Assembly: GCA_032717465.1 (NCBI GenBank)
Contig: CM064732.1
Span: forward strand, 24,760,229 to 24,824,228
Length of the DNA: 64,000 bases
Source of the DNA: Coenobita brevimanus
Taxonomy: Eukaryota > Arthropoda > Malacostraca > Decapoda > Coenobitidae
Reading direction: 5' to 3'
The notes under the pieces are model-generated. The model made no database searches. It had not been told where the DNA came from and worked only from the letters and a program-made list of their open reading frames with translations. The position numbers and the translations under genes are program-made. Position 1 is the first letter of the stretch; each line of letters begins with the position of its first letter. This document shows positions 21,653 to 32,172 of the stretch, in pieces.

Positions 21653-22600
21653 TATATTAAGTACACTCTCAAAGTATACCTTCACAAAGTATGCCTCCCA
21701 ATAAGTAGCCTATACCCTACACTATGAGTACAGTATTCCCACAGTAAGTATACTCCCAGAATTAGTATACTCCCACCATCAGTAGCATATCCTTCACAAA
21801 GAATAATTTACATTGAAAGTCTTTCTATCTGTCCATGTGTTGTTCCACTGTAGAAAATCAGAGAAATATCTACGAAGCTACTCAGTGATCTAACAAGGGT
21901 AACTTGTTACTGGGAATTTATTTGTATGGTTAATATTTGCTAAAGTGGCGCCCCTGATGGCCAAAATTAGAACTGTTCAAGTCACTAATCAAGTCAGTAT
22001 GGCGGAGCTTGGGGCCTAGGTACTGTAGAACTTTGAACTTTCTCTTGTAATCATATTAATATTACAAAGGATCTAGTGGGCTGGCGGATAGGTGAGGTGG
22101 GTAGGTAAACGAGGTGGGTGGGCAGGATTGACTGGAGAGAATGGTATGGTGGGGTAAGGTGGGGCATGGTGGATGGATGAGTCTATGGGTAATGTGAAAA
22201 TAGGTCCATGAAGAATAGGTGGGTGCGTGGGCGACCAGGGTTGGTGGTTAGTGGGAAACAGGTCCATAATAGGAATAAATTCATGGGAAAATATCACAGA
22301 GGAGTATACGAGTACAGTGGGTAAAATGGAACCCAGGAGGTAATCTACAACATGGACGTGGCCCCCGAGGGTCGAAGGCCCGTTATGCATTATCATTTTT
22401 TACCCAGGCAACGCCAAATTCCCTGTTAGTAACTTTTAGTGCCCTCACAATGAGCATAGCCCCACAAAGAGTATACCCTATAATATGCATACGCCTACAT
22501 TCATTTTGTTTCCCATATGAGTATATCCCTGCTGTGGGTATGTCACCACATTATGCAGACGCTGCAGTAAATATGCCCTCACTATAGGCATACAACGCAG
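21653..22600. repeat. Degenerate short-period minisatellite, AGTATAC-type, in two blocks
   Basis: At 21,653-21,800 and again at 22,445-22,600 the plus strand repeatedly uses AGTATRCYYYCACA-like words (AAGTATACCTTCACA, AGTATGCCTCCCA, AGTATACTCCCAGA, AGTATACTCCCACC; later GAGTATACCCTA, GAGTATATCCCTG, AATATGCCCTCAC). The spacing is irregular, about 16-22 bp. A third small block follows element D2 at 23,058-23,125. Between the blocks, 22,075-22,260 is rich in GGTGGG-like words on the plus strand. Confidence 0.55.
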
Positions 22601-22629
22601 TAAAACACCTTTAGAAAAATTTATAAGGA

Positions 22630-23003
22630 AGTGAGTGGTGGCGACCATCATCCACTCACTTGATGTAGTGCTGCCTACTTCCTTTTTAGCTTTTATCATT
22701 CTTTTTCTGTGCCTGCCCTCCTCTCTTCCTATTTCTCCTATCTTTCCTGTCACTTCTTATTCCTTTTCTTTCCTTTACAGGTGGCTTTACATTGAGTGAC
22801 AAGCCAAATGGTTTCCTGTAAGCCAAGAAACCATATACAACGCTGGATGGTAACCATATAACCAAACCATTCATGCTCCCTACGTGTCAACAAGTGGGTT
22901 GGTGGAGGGTTAGTGCCCCTCCCTGTAAAACAGCTAATTCAGTGTCAAGTGGCCACCCTTTACGGGATTGTGGTGTCTGGCAATAGATAGATAGATAGAT
23001 AGC
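22630..23003 (+). mobile_element. D2: short internally deleted derivative of family R, plus strand
   Basis: Starts at GTGGTGGCGACCATCATCC and runs through the R leader (sense frame VTSQMVSCKPRNH and VNKWVGGGLVPLPVKQL). It passes straight into the R 3' terminus (GTGGCCACCCTTTACGGGAT, then GTGTCTGGCA) and ends in TAGATAGATAGATAGATAG. It matches D1 at 13.4-13.7 kb over its length, including the joint between leader and terminus. It is the only R-related element in the window on the plus strand, and it sits inside the AGTATAC minisatellite (blocks at 22,445-22,600 and 23,058-23,125). Confidence 0.78.
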
Positions 23004-23057
23004 AAACAGAATATTCAGCCTACTCTGTAATCGGCTTAAAGGTCATATGGAGATATC

Positions 23058-23125
23058 ACACATGTATTCTCCACAAAAAGTACACTCTCACAGAGTACAT
23101 TACAGCCCAACCAGTACCTCATTGT
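23058..23125. repeat. Third block of the AGTATAC-type minisatellite
   Basis: ATTCTCCACAAAAAGTACAC, then TCTCACAGAGTACATTACAG continues the same word pattern as the blocks upstream of D2. Confidence 0.45.
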
Positions 23126-23287
23126 CACTGGATTACCATTGCCGATATAATTTGAAGATATTTTTATTAATAGGAGCTGCAGTAAAACGGCACGAGAATT
23201 TATTTCCGGAAATGAAGAGAACAATACTTATACAGACGAGCACATTCATTGCGCTATATGCATTGGTTCCACTGAATACACTCGGCC

Positions 23288-23290
<3 letters not shown>

Positions 23291-23350
<60 letters not shown>
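23291..23350. repeat. (CA)30 microsatellite
   Basis: An uninterrupted CA run; flanking open frames on both strands are artefacts. Confidence 0.95.
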
Positions 23351-23351
<1 letters not shown>

Positions 23352-23816
23352 CTTTTAGAATAAGCTATCATACTGTCACAGTTCAATAAACGATCCTTTT
23401 ATCTGTAAAATGTTTCGTGTTGTAGTTATTTTCAGACGAGATTTATGTGTCTGCAGTTACTGATGGCTTACAAAATATTATGATTATTCCCGATAAGTAA
23501 GCACAGGAAAACACATGAAAAAGTATATATATATATCTGTGTATGTAAATTATGCCGATAGATAAATAGACAAACACAAAAATACATACATGCATACATA
23601 CATGCGTAGGTAGACATACACAAGAACGTATACATACGTCCGCTTTTTTCTTATTTAGCCTTCTCATCTTCCCCGTTTTCATGTCCTCACTTCCATTTCC
23701 TCTTTTTCTTTATCCTCGTCCTCCTCATACTCATCCTCCTTCTCCAAGTGAGTAACCCTCCCCTCTGCTTTAGCAGAAGTTTAGCTGGTTATCCATCCGC
23801 CAAGTTGAGGGGAAGA
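23351..23816. other. No gene recognised
   Basis: AT-rich then CT-rich DNA with short ATAC/GTAT-like imperfect repeats near 23,580-23,640. Confidence 0.5.
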
Positions 23817-24014
23817 AGAGGAGGAGGAGGGGGGAGAAAGAAGCAGGAGGAAGGAGGAAGAGAGGTGGTGTTACTGAAAAAAGGAAAGAGAGGAGAGAGG
23901 GAAAACAAAGGGGGGGAGGAGGAGGAGAAGGAGGAGGAGGAGGAGGAGGAGGATTACATAGGATTACATAGAGGAGGAGGAATAGGAGGAGGAGGAGGTG
24001 GAGGACGACGACGA

Positions 24015-24056
<42 letters not shown>

Positions 24057-24070
24057 AGAGGAATAGGAAG
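23817..24070. repeat. GGA-rich tract leading into a (GAC)n trinucleotide array
   Basis: Purine-rich GGA/GAG text to about 24,003 contains a small direct repeat (GGATTACATA twice at 23,951-23,970). It is followed by ACGACGACG-type units to about 24,055. Both strands appear open, but the encoded Arg/Val or Asp/Glu runs are simple-sequence artefacts. Confidence 0.85.
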
Positions 24071-24662
24071 AGGAGGAAGAGGAACAGAAGGATGGGGAAA
24101 CAATGGCGGCGGTGAAAGTAGAGGGAGCAGGAAGGTATTGTAGGAGGTAGGGAGAGACAAAGGGATGATGTAAGAGGAGTGATAGAAGGATATGTAGCGA
24201 GAAGAAGTAAGATAATGGGAGCAGAGAGAGAGAGAGAGAGAGAGAGAATCTCGGACACAGAAATACAGACGGGAAAAAGCGGGAAATGGACAGTGAAGTG
24301 AATTAGAGAACAAAAATGAAAAGAGGGATGGGAGAGTGAGAAAGTTATTTTTCCTTGATAACTGTGTTTCTCCTTTTTGTGTGTCTTTTTTTCTGGCTTC
24401 CGTAATTAGTTTTGTCTTTATTCGTGTTTGGTGCTGACTAGAGAAGACTGCAGTTACGGTAATGTTGACAGTTGCGATAGTTACTGATGTGAGGAGGTAG
24501 CAGAAGTGGCGATTGGTGTGACAATGGTACTTGAGGTAGCGATTGGTATGATGGTGGTCGTTGCGCCAGTGACGGATGAAATGGTGGCAAGCATTGTAGT
24601 GAATGATGCGAAGAAGATCCTTTTGCTGTCTCCAGGAGAATTATTTCGGCCATCAGAAACTT

Positions 24663-24667
<5 letters not shown>
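24071..24667. other. No gene recognised; (GA)12 at 24,223-24,246
   Basis: Purine-rich then mixed DNA. A loose 'GTAGCGATTGGTRTGA' word is repeated near 24,495-24,550. Confidence 0.5.

Positions 24668-24730
<63 letters not shown>
24668..24730. repeat. (TA)n microsatellite
   Basis: An uninterrupted TA run. Confidence 0.95.
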
Positions 24731-24732
<2 letters not shown>

Positions 24733-26125
24733 TTCCTCATAAGAAGAAAATATTTTGCTGAAAACAAAATTGTAAAAAATGGATATCCTTCATCTGAAGA
24801 TTTAAGGACGAGTTTCTCGTCCACGTAGTGTTTGGTTAATAACAACTTACACTGCCTCCTTCATGACAATGACCGTTTTTGGATTTTTAAAAAATCTCTA
24901 GACGATCATCATTTCACAAAAAAAAACTATGACATCTAAATTATCTCATCCTTCCACCAGGCTTGAGAACAAGGAGAACTACCTGGAAGTGAAAGACTCA
25001 GTGAATGTTTTATCCAGCCTCCTCCTGTTCTAGAAGTTTAAGCTGAGTAAACCGATAACAAAAACAGATAAAAGAAAAAGGACGTCTTCTGGCCAAATGG
25101 CATAATGATTACTGCACTGAGACTTTGAAATAATGGTAATTGTTAGTGTGAGGCTGAATGTGTGATGAAAGTTATAGTTCGGAGTCAAAAAGATCAGTAT
25201 GGCTGTGAAGTGTTGGTAAAGCCTGTAGTATTGATATTGGCAACAGTTTATAAATGTTGTTGGGTGTACACTCAATCAATAGGTATAGATGCACAGCTCA
25301 CTCGAAACATGATAATTCAGACACTTGCTGTTGCAAAATGCCCTAGGAATTTACTCGTACAAACACTTGGTAAACTGCCTTATGGGGATGCCATATATTC
25401 CTCACTTGTGACACCTCATAGTTGGTACAGTTACTATATGCGGATCCAGGGATTGACTGCTTAATCTTCCAGCGACATTAAGTGCTATATTAATACTCCG
25501 GAATATTATCTGGCGTTGCCTGCGAGATGTATTTATAGCCGTATGTACAGTCAGGGACTGGACGTGGCAGTGGCACCTTTAGTGGTGCAAATGGCGTTTT
25601 TTTATTACTATTACAACAAATCGCAGTGTCTATGGAAGCGATTTTGATTATGTGATGATTGCAATACATGATGTTAACAGTTGACTGTGTTACCTTGAAG
25701 TCAGGTAATGCAGTGTAAATGGTGATAGGAATGTTTATAAAACGATACTCGTCTCCATGATGTTAATTCAACTGTAGCACCAGCCGAACAAGGCAGTATT
25801 CCCAAGGGGTATGGAAAACTGGTGACAGGGAGACTTGGAGCTCCCGTTTCATCAGCCCTCGGGACTAGATTCAGACCATCCCCCTTTGCAGAACTTTTTC
25901 AATGTCTGAGTAATGCAGAGGGCAGGTCAGCATACTCTCCTATACAGCTTCCTCTAGCAGTCTACACCATATAACATGCACATTACACGCCACTCTTAAT
26001 ATTCTAAAATCACCAGATATGGCTCTCAGTAGCCTACCCAGCCTCGGAGACCCCATGGGCGGGTAGGCACCATAAAAACCCCCATCATCCACCTTCTCCC
26101 GGTGATGGCCAAGTGAGATGCATGG
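24731..26125. other. No gene recognised; the last few hundred bases may be 5' sequence of LINE J1
   Basis: The 100-codon plus-strand open frame at 25,162-25,464 has no recognised motif. The text from about 25,780 to 26,125 directly precedes the J1 endonuclease and could be its 5' UTR. No second copy is available in the window to test that. Confidence 0.35.
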
Positions 26126-26429
26126 GTGCACTGTCTGATTCACTCTTTATTCATTTCTGCAACATTCAGGTCCTTTCCCCTATTTATCTCTATTGAACAC
26201 AACATTTCTTCCTCTAGATCTCACCCTCACTTCCTCACTAAGACTCAGCTGTCTGAGGCAACTGACAGCAAACCCTTCTCTGTATTCTCCTGCTTCCTCT
26301 ATGTTCTCTCCAAAGCCAAAGGTGGCTGTTGTTTGTACGTACGCAGCAACGTATCTTGCTCTCGTTTTCCTAATCTCGTCTTCTGAATTCTCCACTTTCT
26401 GGCTTTGGCTATCCTGTCAATCTCTGACT

Positions 26430-26430
26430 A

Positions 26431-26520
<90 letters not shown>
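26430..26520. repeat. (TA)n microsatellite inside the J1 endonuclease region
   Basis: About 40 TA units flanked by TTTATA text, lying between the endonuclease N-terminal segment and element M1. Confidence 0.95.
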
Positions 26521-26521
<1 letters not shown>

Positions 26522-26541
26522 CTGTACTGTGTACGTATTCC

Positions 26542-27206
26542 TTAACCCTTGACTGCAGGGTGTCGGTCTGAACTGTCTAAAAATCGGTGGCGGGGCGGCG
26601 CTTGGTGTCGGGCCGAACCACACTTGTTTTCCCGGCACAGTTTGAAGTGGCCGCCATTTTATCTTGTCACAAATAGCTAGGGGGAGACTCCCACCAGCCC
26701 TCCCAATCATACCTCAGTCATCTCTGTGAGTTTTTGCCAGGTGTAGGAAGATCTTATCTTACCCTTTCTCGTCCAATTTCATTACCGCCTTACGTGGACT
26801 TTTGCCTTAGCCACCCTTGCCAAGCCTCTTTCGAAGGATACTAGGAAAGGACTCGGTGATAATGCCACAGTACATGCCTTGGACACAACTGTGTCAAGTT
26901 TATCCAGTAATGGAGAAGTTATCACGTAGAGAGCAAGCCCCCAGTTGGGGCCGCGGGCAGACGCACGAACACATTCTGTTCTTGTGACGAAAATTAGTCC
27001 TGTTCCTCATGTCATTACTCATCGACGCAACAATCTACAGACCTTGAGATGCTTTCATCTGCAAGAAGAAAGAGTTGATGAGTAATATGGTTTTTAATTC
27101 ATTTCCCTAACTGCTATAGTTAGTGAGATATTAAGATTAGAATTTTTTTTTTTTTTTCGTTCTCAGGTGAGGCGCAGGCAGATTTAGCCCAGCATCCTGG
27201 GGTTAA
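26542..27206. mobile_element. M1: piggyBac-like non-autonomous element with TTAA target duplication
   Basis: Bounded by TTAA at 26,542-26,545 and 27,203-27,206; the element itself is 26,546-27,202 (657 bp). The left end reads CCCTTGACTGCAGGGTG. The right end read inward is CCCCAGGATGCTGGGC, an imperfect inverted repeat starting CCC as in piggyBac-type ends. Near the left end, TGTCGGTCTGAAC (26,561) recurs as TGTCGGGCCGAAC (26,606), 45 bp away. The J1 endonuclease reading continues across the element once it and one TTAA are disregarded. No transposase frame is visible inside. Confidence 0.75.
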
Positions 27207-27284
27207 TCCTATTGACAATTTTCTTTTTTTTTTTACTATGTAACTTCCAAGATGGAACACATCCTATCAATTTTTCCCTTCCCT

Positions 27285-27445
27285 GAAATCTCCATTCTAG
27301 GTAATCTTAATGTTCACCATAATTTTTGGCTCTCCTTTTCATTCACTGATCCACCTAGTTAACCGAAATCTCCATTCTAGGCTATTTCATCGTTCACTAT
27401 GACCCTTGCTCTCGTCTCCATTTGCTAACCCACATGATGAACAAA
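27285..27445 (+). repeat. 80-bp tandem duplication inside the J1 endonuclease
   Basis: GAAATCTCCATTCTAG occurs exactly at 27,285 and 27,365. The following text is similar (GTTCACCATAATTTTTGG versus GTTCACTATGACCCTTG; CTGATCCACCTAGT versus CTAACCCACATGAT). It duplicates the segment containing the endonuclease ILGDFN motif, so this copy has two damaged versions (ILGNLN and ILGYFI). Confidence 0.7.
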
Positions 27446-29745
27446 CTTACATCTTTTCTATCTTTAATGACCTAGAGCAGCTTGTACAACACCCTACCTA
27501 TATCCCTGACTGCCTTGGAGAGATCTCCAACATACAAGACCTCTTCCTCAAAGATTATTCTTCTGCTTACTTTACTTCTTTCTGTTGGGCTTCTCTGATC
27601 ACCGCCTTATCACCTTAGCCTATTCTCTCTCTCTAATGAGGCCTGTGGATATGCAGCAACTGTGGCACTTTGGACTTGCTGACTGGGAGGCCCTTGGGTA
27701 ATATTTCTTTGATTTTCCATTTGGAGATTATTGCTGCTATGGCCATCGGCCATCTGAGTGTGCCTCGTGCATTATGGAGATTATTCTCTTGAGCATGGAA
27801 GCATACATTCCTATCTCTTATTCTGTGACAAATGCAAAAGAAAATTGGTTCAATCATGCTTATGCTAATGCTGTCCACAAAAAGAAGAAAGCAGACAAAA
27901 AGTATCAGACACAACCCACCCCTGAATCTCATCTATTTTTTGCCAAGTCTGTTCTCTGATCTGCTAAGAATAATTTCATTTTGCTCGGAACTCTGACTCA
28001 GATTTATTCCGTTCCTTCTGGTACCTTGCCAAAAGCCTCTTGAATAATTCTATTTCATCATCCATCTCTCTTCGCTCTGATAGTTCTACAGCTGTTTCTT
28101 CAACTGAGAGAGCAGATCTCTTTGTTCAGACTTCCTTCTCCACTTCTGACGATTCCGGTGCGGTTCCTCCATCATTTCTCCCCTTTGACTTCCTCATGAC
28201 TGACATCAAAAATTTCTTCAGTTTACGTACGTTCTGCTTTCACTGGCCTCAATACTGAGAAGGTATATGGGCCTGCTGGGGTCCCTCCTGTTGTCCTCAA
28301 GAACTGTGCCTCTGTGCTAACAGTGCCTTTGTGCTTACACCCTGCCGAGGTAAACTCTTTCGTTTTTGACTGTCGACTTGTATCTTTCCTTCTTGCTAGA
28401 AGTTTACTCTCACTGAACTTGTCCCTAGAAAGGATGATCTTTCCCAACCCTCTAACTGTAGCCCAATTACTTTAACATCCAATATTTCTTAAGTTATTGA
28501 AACACTTAGTAACCAAAAAGTAGAAAATAATAAAGCACCTTTCCTATCATAACCATTTCCAATCATTAGGATGGATACTGCCAGGGAAGCTCTACTGGAG
28601 ATATTTTCATCATCGTTTCAGATTCCTGGTCATCGTTGTTTTGGGACTTTGGAAAAAGCTTTGCTATCCCACTGGACATCTCAAAGGCTTCGATCGAGTC
28701 TAACATAATCTTTTTATTTCCAAACTGCCCTCTTACGGCTTCTAGTCATCCATTTGTATTCTTCTATAGTTTCCTTTCTGATCGTTCTGTAGCTGTGGTT
28801 GTAGACGGCCACCGTACGTCTCCTAGAGCTATCAGAAGTGGTGTTCTTCAGGGATCCTTTCACCAAAGCTCATCCTCTATTCATTAATGACCTTCTAAGC
28901 TGCATATCTAACCCAGTCAACTCATATTCTGATAACTTCACCCTTCACCCCTCCATTCGCTCCCTGCATCATTCATTTCAGTAGTTACTTCAACAGACAA
29001 GTGATGAGACAATGGCACACCTTATGTCAGACTTGGTTCATATTTCTGATTCGGGTCAGTGTAATGTTGCTGTTTTTAAGGCATCACAAACTCAGTTCTT
29101 ACATCTTTCAACCTGTCTAAATCTTCCACAAGAGTATCCTCTAACTTTTTACTGTATCCAACTCGATCCACCATCATCTTTCAACATACTTGTGGTTTCA
29201 GTCCCTTTGGATTTATCTAAGAAAGATCACATTAGCTCTTGTGTAAAATCTGCTTCTAAGAGATTCAGAGTGTTGAGCCAACTCAGTGCCTTCTTTACCC
29301 CTGCATAGTTGTTTACTGTATACAAGGGTTTTATTTGCCCCTGTGTAGAGTACCACTCTCATGTGGGGGGAGGCATCCCACATAAAGCTCATCTCAACAA
29401 GGTGGAGTGAAAGACTTTTAGTCTCATTAACTCTCTTGTAACTGGCCCCCTTCAGCCTCTCTCTCTCTTTGTGTCACTGTTGCGTCTTAATCTCTTGTTT
29501 GTCGCTGCTTCAAAGGTCATTGCCTCTTTGAGCTGTCTGTTTGCATCCCTCTTCCACTACAGCGGGCACATAGCATATGTTTAGCAACAAACTTTTCTCT
29601 TTTCTGTCCGACTCTCTAATGCTGGAGTTAACCATTACTACCAGACTTTCATTTATGCAAAAGGTCATCTCTGGAACTGCCTTCCTTTGTTTGTATTTTT
29701 TGTTGTCTATGACCTCTAATGTTTAAACGCAACGTGCCCCGGCAT

Positions 29746-31184
29746 CTTGTCATGAACAGATCTTGCCTTTGGCCCTCTATTATTTTGTTTTTTATTTTAT
29801 CTTAGAGTAAACAGTCTTGCAGGTTTCTGACTTTTGACTCATTCTTCCTTGTAATAAAGAATATGAAAATGGTGAAAAATGTGCCTTGTGGTTCTGAAAG
29901 TTTGGCAGTTGTGGTTGTCCTAGTATATTTAATCGTGGTAATAGTTTTGCTACCGGTAGTATTAAAGCTGAGGGGAACTGTTTTGTCTTTATGCAAAGTT
30001 AACAGTTGTAATGGTTATACTGATAATGATCTGTTAGCAACAGAAAATGAAAGTGATTGATAGAAGTAGTTCAGTCTGGCAGGGGAATGTTGGCTGTGAT
30101 GTCAGTGTTGGCAGGGATTGTAATAATAGCTTTTGTTGGTAATTTGAAAGTTGCTAATTGTAGTTTTGTTGTTACAGTTGTAGTAGATGTGGTAATTGTG
30201 GCCGTGGGTTTGCCTTTCGTGATGAAAATGTGTCGGTCATCCTTAGCTAAAGTAATGATTATGCAATCTTCCCATATGTATTAATAAAATGATTTGAATT
30301 CACGTAATTTTCCATGTACTGAATATAGTAGTGTGATGATAATTATTATTTTAATAGCCCTGAGTGCATTAAGAAACTTATGGAAGTGCTGAAAATGCTG
30401 ATGGGGATTATGGAAGTAGCTGGTGGTATATTATCGATATGTTGGTGTGTTTTTTTTTTTTCTTGAGGATTACAACAGACAACAGAGGTAATTGAAATTA
30501 TGATGGTATATTCAGTGGTGGAAGTGGTGTTACTAATACTGACCTGACGTTTTCGGTTACAAATTTCAAGGCGATATTTTTTTCAGCATTCTCGGTAGCT
30601 ACATGTGTCAGTGAAGATTATGTTTTTTTGTAGTGACTAACAGTGATAGCTTTGACTTAGGCTAAGCAATGTTAATAGTAATGAAAATGTTACAAGGGGT
30701 GATAGTACATGCTTTGTTAGTAATGTGCAAGTGTCAGCAGTTGTACTGTAGATTATAGTTGTGGTAGTTGTGGTCTTGGTGGTACTTTTAGTGGTGGGAA
30801 CGGTATTCATAAGTGAAGTTTATAATACAGTCAGAACAGTACATAGTAGTAGCAAGTATTGTTGGTGAATCAAAGTCATGTACGGAAATGTTGTGGTGAG
30901 GAGAATGTTGGTAGGGGTGGTAGTAAAAGTTCTGGCATAAGTGCTCTGGTGTGCACTGTTTCCAAATTAAATATTGTAACTTTCCAACTCTAAATTTTCA
31001 AGCACTGGTTGAAACAGAAGTAATTTGTATTGATTTATTTTCTGTGAGTATACCAGCTGTCCTTATGAATACAGCGAATGAAACATACTGTCATCATATT
31101 TCAACTTATTTTCATCATCATTATTATCATTATATATTTTTTTTTACTCTGTCCATCTACGGTGGAGGAGACATCAAGTGATTG

Positions 31185-31186
<2 letters not shown>
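29746..31186. other. No gene; T/G-rich degenerate GTN-repeat DNA
   Basis: From about 29,860 to 30,950 the plus strand is rich in GTTGTAGTNGTGGT-type words, giving open frames of Val/Ile/Leu (for example 29,863-30,060). These look like the products of decayed trinucleotide-type repeats rather than membrane proteins. No motif is recognised. Confidence 0.5.
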
Positions 31187-31275
<89 letters not shown>

Positions 31276-32060
31276 TGAGGGTGCAAATCCATTGACGAAT
31301 TTCCACCACACTCTTGTTAGTGATGCAGTATGAGGAGATGGTAAACTGATTAAGTCAGTTATGTTAAGGGGTCAAAGGTCAAGGTCATGTGGGGTTGAAT
31401 TAGCTTATCCTTGTGGGCGTAATATCTTCTGAACCCTACAACAGATTTTGACCAAACTTTTGTCAGTGATACAGTATGAAGGGACGATGAAATGGTCAGG
31501 TCAGTAGTGTCAAGAGTCAAAAGTCATAGCCATATGAGATCGAATTCTTTTACTGCTTGCATCCACTCATCCGTAACACTCTCATGGGCACAGTAACTCC
31601 TTAATCCATCGACGGATTTCCACCAAACTTTTGTCAGTGATGCAGTACGAGGAGCCGATGAACTGATTTGGATTGCCTGGTCAAGGGGTCAAAGATCAAG
31701 GTCATATGAGGTCAACTTAATTTATCCTTGTGGGTACTATATCTCCTAAACCTCTCACCAGATTTCGACCAAACTTGTCTCAGTGACACCGAATGAAGGA
31801 ACGATGAACTGATTAGGTCAACAAAGTAAAGGGTCAAAGGTCAAGATCATATGGGGTCAACTAACTTTCTCTTAGTGAATGTGTGCATAAAACTATCGAA
31901 GCCACGATATCTCCTGAACCCATTGACGGATTTCAACCAAACTTTTGTTGGCACACTGTGGGCATGATGTCTCCTGAGCCACTAGATGGAGTTTGACCAA
32001 ACCTTTGTCAGTGATACGGTATGAAGGGACGATGAACTAAGTCGGCAACGTCATGGAGAT
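31187..32060 (+). repeat. Composite repeat A2: (GT)n followed by ~145-170 bp tandem units with GGTCA motifs
   Basis: (GT)44 at 31,187-31,274. About five tandem units follow, each with GACGGATTTCNACCAAACTT and GTCAGTGATACAGTATGAAG, then a GGTCAAAGGTCAAGGTCA block. Blocks are at 31,368 (perfect), 31,514 (degenerate), 31,686 and 31,831, spaced 146, 172 and 145 bp. Unit boundaries are visible as repeated ATATCTCCTGAACC text near 31,425, 31,740, 31,908 and 31,966. Confidence 0.75.
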
Positions 32061-32172
32061 TGAATGGTAAGTCCGTGCACAAGGCTTCACGAAGACATAT
32101 CGAGTGACACGCACTGACAGCTCGGGACCTAAGTCCTCGGCATGTCTATCCATCTATCTATAGCCCGACGCC

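Larger units (their letters stand above)
26126..29745 (+). mobile_element. J1: decayed jockey-like LINE, endonuclease through RT C-terminus
   Basis: The plus strand carries an APE-type endonuclease and RT in shifting frames. Endonuclease N-terminus at 26,126-26,420: FLTKTQLSEATDS (the usual catalytic Glu of ETQ reads Lys) and KGGCCLYVRSNVSCSR. It resumes after a TA microsatellite and element M1 with YVTSKMEHILS and ILGNLNVHHNF (normally GDFN) at 27,225-27,330, then [18 protein letters not shown] (27,465-27,525). RT region: YGPAGVPPVVLKNCASVL (28,265-28,320), FINDLLS (28,882-28,903), NSYSDNFTLH (usually YADDxTLH; 28,922-28,952), FKASQTQFLHLSTCLNLPQE (29,073-29,132). The C-terminal region is LNKVE, SLINSL and later, to about 29,745. 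Numerous stops occur. It is the same family as J2 (41.9-43.0 kb, minus strand). Confidence 0.85.

Noticed and set aside
29802..30284. Val/Ile/Leu-rich frames that could be transmembrane proteins
   Set aside because: The DNA is a degenerate GTN repeat; hydrophobic codons follow from the repeat, and no start context or motif is present.
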